A DNA stretch of 64,000 nucleotides from Candidatus Poseidoniaceae archaeon (GTDB lineage: Archaea; Thermoplasmatota; Poseidoniia; Poseidoniales; Poseidoniaceae), in contig JAOMTZ010000004.1 in the NCBI GenBank assembly GCA_028356125.1, positions 35,771 through 99,770 on the forward strand. Reading direction: 5' to 3'. The position numbers and the translations under genes are program-made. The notes beneath the pieces were generated by a model. It did no database searches and was not told the origin of the DNA. It worked only from the letters and a program-made list of their open reading frames with translations. Below, one piece after another: positions 17,301-25,504 of this stretch (its first letter is position 1; each line of letters opens with the position of its first letter).

Positions 17301-17660
17301 ATGAAAAGCATCAACTTTGCAGATAAACTTAGTAAATTTTCAGACCACTGGTCGCCTAAAGTAATCGCAGAGATGAACGATTACCAATTCAAACTAGCCA
17401 AGCTCGAAGGAGAGTTTGTGTGGCATAATCATCCAGATACTGACGAGGTTTTTATCGTGATTGAAGGCTCTATGAAAATAGAGTTAGAAGATGGAGTAGT
17501 CGAGTTAGGTGCTGGTGAAATGTATGTTGTTCCCAAAGGGGTAATGCACAAACCGGTTGCAGAAAAAGAGTGTCAAATTATGCTGGTTGAGCCACGTGGA
17601 GTAGTCAATACAGGTGAAGCAGATAGTGACCTAACTGCTGAAAACGATGTCTGGATTTAG
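17301..17660 (+). CDS. Small cupin-domain protein
   Basis: The 119-residue single cupin has motif 1 (WHNHPDTDEVFIVIEG) with two His and a Glu as metal ligands, and motif 2 (VVPKGVMHKP) with the third His. A clear GGTGAGG ribosome-binding site precedes the ATG. The family often acts as an isomerase or metal-binding detoxification protein. The adjacent aldo/keto reductase suggests joint carbonyl or sugar metabolism, but the substrate is unknown. Confidence 0.88.
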   Translation: MKSINFADKLSKFSDHWSPKVIAEMNDYQFKLAKLEGEFVWHNHPDTDEVFIVIEGSMKIELEDGVVELGAGEMYVVPKGVMHKPVAEKECQIMLVEPRGVVNTGEADSDLTAENDVWI

Positions 17661-17761
17661 AACTCAAAGTTCTGGCTACAACTCGGATATTAGTACAAGT
17701 AGTCTTCATCTGTACCCACATTAACTTCCGATCACAATTCGGGAACAGACGAAATTTAAGG

Positions 17762-17834
17762 TAGTCTCTCCCGGATTTGAACCGAGGTCTGCGGGACCAG
17801 AACCCACAATGATGGACCGCTACACTAAGAGACT
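17762..17834 (-). tRNA. tRNA-Gln (CUG anticodon)
   Basis: The reverse strand folds into a full cloverleaf. The acceptor stem is AGTCTCT with AGAGACT (7 pairs). The anticodon stem-loop is GTGGG-TTCTGGT-CCCGC, placing CTG at positions 34-36. The T arm is CTCGG-TTCAAAT-CCGGG. The discriminator is A. CCA is not encoded and there is no intron. 2-oxoacid oxidoreductase genes lie upstream on the same strand. Confidence 0.92.
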
Positions 17835-17880
17835 AGCAGATGGCCCAAAAGCCTCTCATTCTTCAAGTAAACGGTGCTAA

Positions 17881-18927
17881 TCAACCACGTAATTGTGCAA
17901 TTACGTCATCAAGTTTAGCAGCACTAGGCCTAAGAATGTCATCTCCCATCTCGACTATCGGGGTATCATGTAGTTCTAGGTCGTCTTCTAGAGCAGGTTT
18001 TTCTCCGTCGAAGTAAAGCAATCCCATTACGTGCTTTTTGTCAGCATCTGCTTGATGAAGAGCACCTAGTGCAGCAACGGCATCTGAGATGTCGTGGTCC
18101 TCGGAAATAGTTTCCAAGCGCATAGTTGAGCCATCATGCAGAGTAATGTCTCTAAAGGAACCAGCAGGTACTTCCACTTGTTCTAGCGGTGAGAAGTGCG
18201 GAATATATCCTACAGAGTGTAACTCGGCTTGGTTATCCTTGACATATCCGTATGAGCGAAGAGATTCATCGTTGTTGTTGAAAGTAACACAAGGGCTGAT
18301 TACATCGATCAATGCAAATCCTTTGTGAGACATTGCAGCCTTGATAATTGCAGTCAATTGTTTCTTGGAACCGCTGAAAGAACGTGCTACGAATGAGCAA
18401 CCCAGGTTGATAGCCATTGCACACAAATCGATAGGCTGTGTTTCATTAGTCGCTCCTTTCTTCTTCTTCGAACCCACGTCTGCTGTAGCAGAATATTGGC
18501 CCTTAGTCAGACCATAAACACCATTGTTTTCAATGATGTAAACCATGTTGACATTTCGCCTTATTGCGTGAATAAGTTGACCAATTCCAATAGATGCAGA
18601 GTCTCCATCTCCTGAAACACCAAGGTATGTTAGGTCCTTGTTGACAACATTAGCTCCAGTAGTTACCGAAGGCATTCTGCCGTGGACCGTATTGAATCCG
18701 TGAGATTGACCTAGGTAGTAAGCAGGAGTCTTGGATGAACAACCGATTCCACTCATCTTTGCAATTCTGTGTGGTTCCAGACCATTTTCCCAAGCGGAGT
18801 TTACAATCACGCTAGAAATCTGGTCGTGTCCACATCCTGGGCAAAGCGAAGATTTCCCGCCAGTGTACGAATCCTTAGGCTCGTTGATAACATTGAGTTT
18901 GATTGCTTTTACAGGCTTTTCACTCAT
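17881..18927 (-). CDS. korB: 2-oxoacid:ferredoxin oxidoreductase, beta subunit
   Basis: The 348-residue protein has the beta-subunit marks: CPGCGH at residues 29-34, a further Cys (GIGCSSK), and the thiamine diphosphate motif GDGDSASIG...ENNGVYGLTKGQ. The start overlaps the alpha-subunit stop in ATGA. The two-subunit form (fused gamma-alpha plus beta) is common for 2-oxoglutarate and for broad 2-oxoacid enzymes in aerobic archaea and actinobacteria. The enzyme decarboxylates a 2-oxoacid to the acyl-CoA and reduces ferredoxin. Which 2-oxoacid is used cannot be read from sequence. Confidence 0.92.
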   Translation of the reverse strand: MSEKPVKAIKLNVINEPKDSYTGGKSSLCPGCGHDQISSVIVNSAWENGLEPHRIAKMSGIGCSSKTPAYYLGQSHGFNTVHGRMPSVTTGANVVNKDLTYLGVSGDGDSASIGIGQLIHAIRRNVNMVYIIENNGVYGLTKGQYSATADVGSKKKKGATNETQPIDLCAMAINLGCSFVARSFSGSKKQLTAIIKAAMSHKGFALIDVISPCVTFNNNDESLRSYGYVKDNQAELHSVGYIPHFSPLEQVEVPAGSFRDITLHDGSTMRLETISEDHDISDAVAALGALHQADADKKHVMGLLYFDGEKPALEDDLELHDTPIVEMGDDILRPSAAKLDDVIAQLRG

Positions 18928-20711
18928 GCACCCACCTCCTTTAGAACTTCCATGATACGCTCAGCATACAATCTTGCACGAGGTGGCATTCCATCACTGT
19001 ATGCAACGCTGTGCATCTTGTTTAGTAGATGGTTTGGATACTCTTTACGCATGATTCCATTCATTTGTGCATCGCGATTTATTTCTAGAATAATCACTGT
19101 GTTGTGCCTCTCTATGAATGCTTGAACTTCACTGTGAAGTGGTAGCGCCCTTACTCTACAAGTGCTTACTTTCTTTCCAGTCATTCCTTCTAGAATGTCA
19201 TCGATTTCTTCGATGGTGTTCTCCATTGAACCATAGAATACAATCCCAATATCTTGTTCTTCTTCTTCTCGCATAACTGGTGCTGGTAACTTATCGCGTG
19301 CTCCGTCAATCTTACGCTTCAAGCGCTGCATTAACTTGTAGTAGACATCAGGCTTTTCTGAATAAGCGCCATCTTCATCGTGCCCAGTACCTCTGTAGAG
19401 TATCGGATCTAATCCTGAACCAGGTAGTGTTCTGTATGGGATTCCATCGCCATCAACATCTCTGTAACGGCCATAATTTTCGATTGAATCCAGTTGCTCT
19501 TTGGTAAGAACAACCTTTCCTCTATCCATTGGTACATCAGGGTATTCAAATCCATGAGATGCCCATCTGTTCATTCCTAAATCTAGATCAGAGAATCCGA
19601 AGACAGGTGTTTGATATCGCTCTGAAGCATCAAACACTCTCCATCCAAACTCAAAGCACTCTTCAACAGTTCCCGGTATGAAAACGATGTGTTGTGTATC
19701 TCCATGGCTTCCTTCGTAAAGCATTGCCAAATCTCCTTGTTGGGTTCTAGTTGGCAATCCAGTGGACGGTCCGACTCGGTTAACATCCCAAAATACAGAT
19801 GGTACTTCTGCGAAATATGCTAGGCCAATAAATTCCTGCATTAGAGAGATTCCAGGTCCGGATGTAGCCGTTATTCCACGAGCCCCAGCCCAGCCTGCTC
19901 CAATGACCATTCCCGCAGCGGCCAATTCATCTTCTGCTTGTAATACTGCATAGGTTGCCTTACCTTCATGAGTTCGTAATTCAGGTAACCAAGCAATAAT
20001 TCCTTCAGCTAAACTAGATGATGGTGTAATTGGATACCAAGACAACATTTGGACTCCTCCAAATATTGAGCCAAGAGCCACTGCTTCGTTACCTTCAACG
20101 AAGAATCCACCTTCTTTTCTTTCTCTAGCCTCAACAGTGTAAGGGTCTGACTTTGTGAAATTTTCAGCACAGTAGCTACGGCCTAAACGGGCTGCTTCAG
20201 AGTTCAATTCAATTGCTTTTGCTTTACCACCGAATTGTTTTGAGATTGCTTCTTCCAGAACCTGTTGGTCCATTCCTATTAACTCAGCAATAACTCCGAC
20301 ATAAACTACGTTCGCAATCATTCTCGCAAGTTTTGGATTTAAGCCACGGGCGATTTTTGTCATCGGTACCGGGTAAGAGATTATGTCTTCTCGATTCATT
20401 TCCATCTTAGAGTCTGTATTCCAAATGACTACTGTTCCTGGCTCTAAACCTGCCAAATCTTCATCCCATGTTGCGGGGTTTACAAGAACCTGAATATGTG
20501 TTCTATCACCTGGTGCTTGGTACCCTAAATCGGAGAGGCGAACGATGTACCAAGTCGGCAATCCTGAGATATTGGAAGGGAATAAATTCTTTCCACTTAC
20601 AGGGATTCCCATGTCAAATAATGTCTGTAAAAGAATTAGGTTCGCAGATTGAGAACCGGTTCCATTTGCTGTTGCTATGTTGATGGTGAAATCGTTTACG
20701 ACCTTGTCCAT
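18924..20711 (-). CDS. korA: 2-oxoacid:ferredoxin oxidoreductase, fused gamma-alpha subunit
   Basis: The ATG at 20711 (MDKVVNDFTINIATANGTGS) starts the gamma domain directly and gives 595 residues; the frame stays open 40 codons upstream, but that part overlaps the promoter and shows no domain. Residues about 10-195 are the gamma domain. The alpha pyrimidine-binding domain starts near residue 205 (NEAVALGSIFGG, WYPITPSSSLAEG). The C-terminal domain follows. It forms the complex with KorB, whose gene overlaps by 4 bases. The 145-base leader holds a strong hairpin and a CCCTAAGGG element. Confidence 0.92.
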   Translation of the reverse strand: MDKVVNDFTINIATANGTGSQSANLILLQTLFDMGIPVSGKNLFPSNISGLPTWYIVRLSDLGYQAPGDRTHIQVLVNPATWDEDLAGLEPGTVVIWNTDSKMEMNREDIISYPVPMTKIARGLNPKLARMIANVVYVGVIAELIGMDQQVLEEAISKQFGGKAKAIELNSEAARLGRSYCAENFTKSDPYTVEARERKEGGFFVEGNEAVALGSIFGGVQMLSWYPITPSSSLAEGIIAWLPELRTHEGKATYAVLQAEDELAAAGMVIGAGWAGARGITATSGPGISLMQEFIGLAYFAEVPSVFWDVNRVGPSTGLPTRTQQGDLAMLYEGSHGDTQHIVFIPGTVEECFEFGWRVFDASERYQTPVFGFSDLDLGMNRWASHGFEYPDVPMDRGKVVLTKEQLDSIENYGRYRDVDGDGIPYRTLPGSGLDPILYRGTGHDEDGAYSEKPDVYYKLMQRLKRKIDGARDKLPAPVMREEEEQDIGIVFYGSMENTIEEIDDILEGMTGKKVSTCRVRALPLHSEVQAFIERHNTVIILEINRDAQMNGIMRKEYPNHLLNKMHSVAYSDGMPPRARLYAERIMEVLKEVGA

Positions 20712-20735
20712 TTCGGGTTTTCCCCTTAGGCTGGG

Positions 20736-20748
20736 CCCCCTACGGGGG
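20736..20748 (-). promoter_or_regulatory. G/C hairpin in korA leader
   Basis: CCCCC (20736-20740) and GGGGG (20744-20748) flank a 3-base loop, 25 bases upstream of the korA start. It could form in the leader RNA or mark a protein site. A CCTTAGG stretch lies between it and the start codon. Function unknown. Confidence 0.35.
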
Positions 20749-20812
20749 ATTACCATTGCGCACCTGCGTTGGCTTACGCTCTTTGAATGTGTTGATGATA
20801 TTTTCACAATTC

Positions 20813-20821
20813 CCCTAAGGG
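20813..20821. promoter_or_regulatory. CCCTAAGGG palindrome between korA and the cyclophilin gene
   Basis: A 9-base near-perfect palindrome lies in the divergent promoter region, 35 bases before the cyclophilin start and about 100 before korA. The same 9-mer occurs at 37602-37610, directly before the start of a surface-protein gene. It may be a shared regulator site. Confidence 0.3.
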
Positions 20822-20855
20822 TAGGCCTCAAAACTGTTAGCGGTTTCGGATTATC

Positions 20856-21992
20856 ATGGCCGATGAAAAGATTGCTGATGGTTGGAAGGATGTAGAGAAG
20901 CTTCTAACCAAAGGTAAAACCAATGGAGCGCTAGATATTCTTCGGAAAATCGATCCTGATGGAAAAGAAGCTACAACGCTTCGTTTAGCAGGACAAGCAA
21001 CATTCATGCAGGCTAGTAAAAGTAATTCAAGTTCAGATTACCGTAAAGCCGCAAAGTTGCTTCGAGATGCAGTAAAAATGAACCCTCGAGATAAGCAATC
21101 TAGCGCACTCTATAACCAAATACTGAATGAGATGCAGGATAACTCCATTTCAGAAACAATCTTTCCAAGGCTGACCAATGATGGCACTCCTACTCCTGCT
21201 GGACTTTTTGCAATTGTAGCAGCGCTATTGATTATCTTGGCAGCTATACAGTTTGTCCAAACCGATGATGAATTTGAAGATGCAGAAGCAGTAATGAGAA
21301 TAACCTGGACAGATGATTCAGGTATTCTGCATGACGAGAAGGTAACAATTGCATTACATCGTGCTGAAGCTCCATTACATGTCGAGAACTTCATTCTCTT
21401 GGCAGAAGATGGTAAGTACGACAATGTCATTTTCCATAGAGTAATTGGTGACAACCCGCAAACTCCAGAGAATGACCCCTTCATGATTCAAGGTGGCGAT
21501 TTTGAACTAAATAGCGGTGCTGGAGGTTATACTGCAAAATGGTACGGTTACTGTAATGGTAAAACTACAAACTCAGAAGGGGTCGAATACACTGCGGAGA
21601 CCTGTCAATTGAATCAATGGTCTCTACCAAGCGAGCACACTAATGGATTAAGACACGGTGTAGGTTCTCTTGCTGCAGCGCATGCAGGTCTAAACACAGA
21701 TGGAAGCCAATTTTACATCGTACCTTCCGATTCAAACCCTTGCTGGTTAGATGGAGACCAAGAACAGGCGCCTAATGGAGGCGGTTGTGTTGAAAACAAG
21801 AACAAAGATTGTTCATCAAGTTCCTGCCACACAGTCTATGGAACGGTTACAGATGGACTCGAATACATAGATGCAATTTCTAATGTCAACACAGGAGCGA
21901 ACGACAAACCATCGTACGACGTCACCATTGTGTCTATCGAAATTACCGATTACGGAGTCGTTGACGGTGAAGCATGGTACAAATTCTGGTGA
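20856..21992 (+). CDS. Membrane-anchored cyclophilin-type peptidyl-prolyl isomerase
   Basis: The 378-residue protein has a helical, TPR-like N-terminal part (about 1-100), a membrane span (about 115-134) and a cyclophilin domain (about 148-378) with FHRVI, FMIQGGDF, GSQFYIVPSD and VYGTVTDG. The cyclophilin carries a Cys-rich insertion (CWLDGDQ..., CVENKNKDCSSSSC) absent from ordinary cyclophilins, fitting disulfide formation outside the cell. It probably helps fold exported proteins, which are many here. The active-site Arg is kept in FHRV. Confidence 0.88.
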   Translation: MADEKIADGWKDVEKLLTKGKTNGALDILRKIDPDGKEATTLRLAGQATFMQASKSNSSSDYRKAAKLLRDAVKMNPRDKQSSALYNQILNEMQDNSISETIFPRLTNDGTPTPAGLFAIVAALLIILAAIQFVQTDDEFEDAEAVMRITWTDDSGILHDEKVTIALHRAEAPLHVENFILLAEDGKYDNVIFHRVIGDNPQTPENDPFMIQGGDFELNSGAGGYTAKWYGYCNGKTTNSEGVEYTAETCQLNQWSLPSEHTNGLRHGVGSLAAAHAGLNTDGSQFYIVPSDSNPCWLDGDQEQAPNGGGCVENKNKDCSSSSCHTVYGTVTDGLEYIDAISNVNTGANDKPSYDVTIVSIEITDYGVVDGEAWYKFW

Positions 21993-22024
21993 ATGTTTCC
22001 CTAGTTATGTTGATATGATTTGGC

Positions 22025-24694
22025 ATGCCGCATCGCTCTATGAGCGACTCGGGCCACTTCTCTTCGAAGAGAGAATTTTCATTAGGTGGACACTACCATT
22101 CTTTGGATTCTCTTGATGAAGCCGGATTAGATACATCTTCTCTTCCTTATTCTATTCGAGTATTGCTGGAAGGGGCACTAAGGAACTGTGATGGCTTCTT
22201 AATCACAGAAAAAGATGTTAGGAACATCGCTAATTGGACAGCGAACGGTGAGCGTGGAGAAATTCCTTTCAGACCTTCCAGAGTTATCCTTCAGGACTTC
22301 ACGGGAGTTCCTGCAGTTGTAGATTTAGCGGCTCTGAGAGATGCAATGGTTGAGATGGGCGGCGACCCGGAAAAAGTAAATCCTCAAGTCCCAGTAGATT
22401 TGGTAATCGACCATTCTGTCCAAGTAGATGTTTCAGGGTCTAGTGCAGAAGCACTTGAAATGAACTTAGATATCGAATACCATCGAAATATGGAAAGATA
22501 TACTTTCTTGAAGTGGGGGCAACAATCACTAGAAAATTTCCGAGCAGTTCCTCCTTCCAGAGGAATTGTGCATCAGGTAAATCTAGAATGGATCGCTACA
22601 GTAGCTCGCCAAGAAAACGGAATTTGGCTACCAGACTCTCTGGTCGGGACAGACTCTCACACTACTATGATCAACGGACTCGGCGTCCTTGGTTGGGGTG
22701 TTGGTGGAATTGAAGCTGAGGCTGTTATGCTAGGGCAACCAATCTACATGCTATCTCCTGATGTCATAGGTTTCCGCCTGAATGGCATTCTAAACCCTGG
22801 CGTCACTGCTACGGATATGACATTAAGAATCGTAGAATTACTTCGTGAACACGGTGTAGTTGGAAAGTTCGTAGAATTTTTCGGAGAAGGTATGGCTGCT
22901 CTATCATTGCCTGACCGTGCAACTATTGCTAACATGGCGCCTGAATACGGGGCAACTTGTGGTTTCTTCCCAGTTGATGACAATACTCTATCTTACATGC
23001 GATTATCTGGACGAGAAGAGGAACATATTGCAGGGGTTGAAGCATACTGTAAAGCCCAAGGTTTGTGGTACGACTCGTCTACTCCAGAGAAGAGTTACAC
23101 AGCCCTTCTTGAATTGGACTTGTCAACAGTCCAACCTGCTCTTGCAGGTCCAAAACGCCCTCAAGACAGAGTGGATTTATCGAAAATGGCTTCACACTTC
23201 GAAGAGTCACTGACTCACGAGTTAGGTCATCAGGGGCATGGTCTTTCTGAATCTGACCTTTCCAAGTCCTCATTGGTAGGAGATGAGTATGACTTGAATC
23301 ACGGTGATGTTGTTATTGCAGCAATTACCTCATGTACTAACACTTCAAACCCAGGGGTTATGTTAGCTGCAGGCTTGTTAGCACGTAATGCAAGAGAGCG
23401 TGGCCTAATGGTCAAGCCATGGGTCAAGACATCACTTGCTCCTGGTTCAAGAGTTGTAACAGAATACTACGAAGCAAATGGTTTGGATGTAGATTTAGCA
23501 GCATTAGGATTCAATAACGTAGGATACGGTTGCACAACTTGTATTGGTAATTCGGGACCTCTTCCTGAAGACATAGAGGCGGCGATTGATGATTCTGGTT
23601 TGATTGTAGGTTCCGTAATCTCCGGGAACCGTAACTTCGAAGGTAGAGTCCATCAGAAAGTAAAGGCCTCTTATCTTGCAAGTCCTCCGTTAGTAGTTGC
23701 ATATGCAATCGCTGGAAGTTTGAATGTAGACCTGACTAGAGACCCACTTGGTATTGGCAACGATGGTAATCCCGTCATGCTTTCAGATGTTTGGCCAGAT
23801 GACGAGCAGTTATCTGCTGCAATGGCTAACATTACTCCCGAGATGTTTAGAGAAAGATACTCCACTGTAATGCAGGAACCAAGATGGGATTCCATTCCAA
23901 GCGAAGCATCTCCTCTTTACCCGTGGCAAGATGACTCTACTTACATCAGACTTCCGAGTTTCTTCCAAGGTCTATCCAAGAATGCACAACCTATTGAATC
24001 AATTTCTGGAGCGAAGGTATTGCTCAAGTTAGGTGACTCGATTACTACAGATCACATTTCTCCAGCGGGGGCATTCCCAGATGATGGGCCAGCCGGCAAA
24101 TGGCTTACTGAAAGAGGAGTTCAGAAAGGAGATTTCAATTCATTTGGTAGTCGCCGTGGAAACCATGAAATCATGATGCGTGGCACATTTGCGAATGTCA
24201 GAGTTCGCAACCAAATGGCGCCAGGAACAGAAGGAGGATTCGCAATGAATCACAAAACTGGGCAAATCGAATCAGTATTCGATGCGGCCATGGATAGCGA
24301 ATCTCCAATGGTTGTTTTAGCAGGTTCACAATACGGCACAGGTAGTAGTAGAGATTGGGCTGCGAAAGGCACATATTTACTAGGTGTGAAGGCAGTTATT
24401 GCAACATCTTTCGAAAGGATTCATCGCTCTAACCTAGTTGGTATGGGTGTTCTTCCACTGACTTTCAAGGACGGTGAAGATGCCGATGTCCTTGGCCTGG
24501 ATGGAACAGAATCCTTCGACATACCTGTTACGGACGATGTCAAGGCTCTACAAGAATTGACAATTACTGCTAACAAATCAGATGGTAGTAGCGTTAGTTT
24601 CGTTGCAGATGTGCGCCTAGACACTCCAGTTGAAGTTGATTATTATCGAAACGGAGGAATCCTCCACACAGTGCTGAGGAATCTGGCACAATAA
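22025..24694 (+). CDS. acnA: Aconitate hydratase A
   Basis: The 889-residue protein matches AcnA/IRP-type aconitase along its length: VLLEGALRNCDG, QDFTGVPAVVDLAALRDAM, PVDLVIDHSVQVD, TDSHTTMINGLGVLGWGVGGIEAEA. The cluster cysteines are in AAITSCTNTSNP and GYGCTTCIGNSGP. The swivel domain has ITTDHISPAGAF and GSSRDWAAKG. It isomerises citrate to isocitrate. A second ATG at 22040 (MSDSGHFSS) is an equally good start. Bacterial-type AcnA in an archaeon fits the mixed gene content of Marine Group II. Confidence 0.95.
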   Translation: MPHRSMSDSGHFSSKREFSLGGHYHSLDSLDEAGLDTSSLPYSIRVLLEGALRNCDGFLITEKDVRNIANWTANGERGEIPFRPSRVILQDFTGVPAVVDLAALRDAMVEMGGDPEKVNPQVPVDLVIDHSVQVDVSGSSAEALEMNLDIEYHRNMERYTFLKWGQQSLENFRAVPPSRGIVHQVNLEWIATVARQENGIWLPDSLVGTDSHTTMINGLGVLGWGVGGIEAEAVMLGQPIYMLSPDVIGFRLNGILNPGVTATDMTLRIVELLREHGVVGKFVEFFGEGMAALSLPDRATIANMAPEYGATCGFFPVDDNTLSYMRLSGREEEHIAGVEAYCKAQGLWYDSSTPEKSYTALLELDLSTVQPALAGPKRPQDRVDLSKMASHFEESLTHELGHQGHGLSESDLSKSSLVGDEYDLNHGDVVIAAITSCTNTSNPGVMLAAGLLARNARERGLMVKPWVKTSLAPGSRVVTEYYEANGLDVDLAALGFNNVGYGCTTCIGNSGPLPEDIEAAIDDSGLIVGSVISGNRNFEGRVHQKVKASYLASPPLVVAYAIAGSLNVDLTRDPLGIGNDGNPVMLSDVWPDDEQLSAAMANITPEMFRERYSTVMQEPRWDSIPSEASPLYPWQDDSTYIRLPSFFQGLSKNAQPIESISGAKVLLKLGDSITTDHISPAGAFPDDGPAGKWLTERGVQKGDFNSFGSRRGNHEIMMRGTFANVRVRNQMAPGTEGGFAMNHKTGQIESVFDAAMDSESPMVVLAGSQYGTGSSRDWAAKGTYLLGVKAVIATSFERIHRSNLVGMGVLPLTFKDGEDADVLGLDGTESFDIPVTDDVKALQELTITANKSDGSSVSFVADVRLDTPVEVDYYRNGGILHTVLRNLAQ

Positions 24695-24734
24695 GACCGG
24701 TGGGTTGATTTCCCACCACCATTAGGGTGATTAC

Positions 24735-25382
24735 ATGCAGGAGTTGAGAGGATACGTTCGCTATCGCTTCCGCAGTGAGGAAGAAGACATAGATGTCTTG
24801 CTTGAAGGGGACGCTGATTGGGTAAGAGGCATTGTTGCTGAACTCGGCCTAAGGAAGGTCGGTTGGATGATGCCTATGGCAGTTGACAGCACCAAGATTT
24901 CTAATTCAGGAATAGCTAGTGATCCTGATGTAATGCCTTCGGGTAAACCAAAAGATATGGGCCCGGAGCCAGACCCTTCTCGAATTCCAATCATTCGTCG
25001 ACCTATTGGGCAACTCGACTTAACTGCCAAATTAATCGAGGTTGGTCTTGAAAATCCCGTCCGCCCCAACTCAGACGAGTTAAGAGAACAGTTGGATGAA
25101 CTTGAGGAACCGCACCCTGCTCAAGGCCCCATGGTCAAAGATCCAATGGCAGAATCTTGGTTGAAGGAATTACTGCGAATTGTTGTTAGGAAATACGGGG
25201 TAACTGCAATTTCAACTGAAACAATCGCACTCGCTGCAAGCGATTACCTCGGGGACAGGGAAGGTCTAGAACTTGAATTATTCTTGGAGAGTATGTTTAG
25301 GGCTGGAAAAATAGTGAAAGTTCACGGTGGAGATGCTACCGGATGGGGACCTTCTCCTGCTTGGTTATCCTCTGGACTATGA
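24735..25382 (+). CDS. Conserved-looking hypothetical protein, 215 residues
   Basis: I do not recognise a family. The first 50 residues form a short alpha/beta unit (GYVRYRFRSEEEDIDVLLEGD). A Pro/Asp-rich linker follows (about 60-95). The last 80 residues look helical and may be a winged-helix-like unit (WLKELLRIVVRKYGVTAIST...FLESMFRAGKIVKVHG). It is soluble, acidic and starts 40 bases after acnA on the same strand. The codon use is like its neighbours. Confidence 0.6.
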   Translation: MQELRGYVRYRFRSEEEDIDVLLEGDADWVRGIVAELGLRKVGWMMPMAVDSTKISNSGIASDPDVMPSGKPKDMGPEPDPSRIPIIRRPIGQLDLTAKLIEVGLENPVRPNSDELREQLDELEEPHPAQGPMVKDPMAESWLKELLRIVVRKYGVTAISTETIALAASDYLGDREGLELELFLESMFRAGKIVKVHGGDATGWGPSPAWLSSGL

Positions 25383-25504
25383 TTTAATTTATCAGTTTCA
25401 GCGTTATTCGGCTATCCGTTGCACTGCGTGGCTATTTCTCTATTTTAGAAAACTCACCTTCCCAAAGGAATTAAAGTGGTAATTGAACTCCGAAGAAGCG
25501 AGTG

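Noticed and set aside
20711..20831. 40-codon N-terminal extension of korA
   Set aside because: It lies in the promoter region, includes the G/C hairpin and shows no domain; the gamma domain begins at the ATG at 20711.
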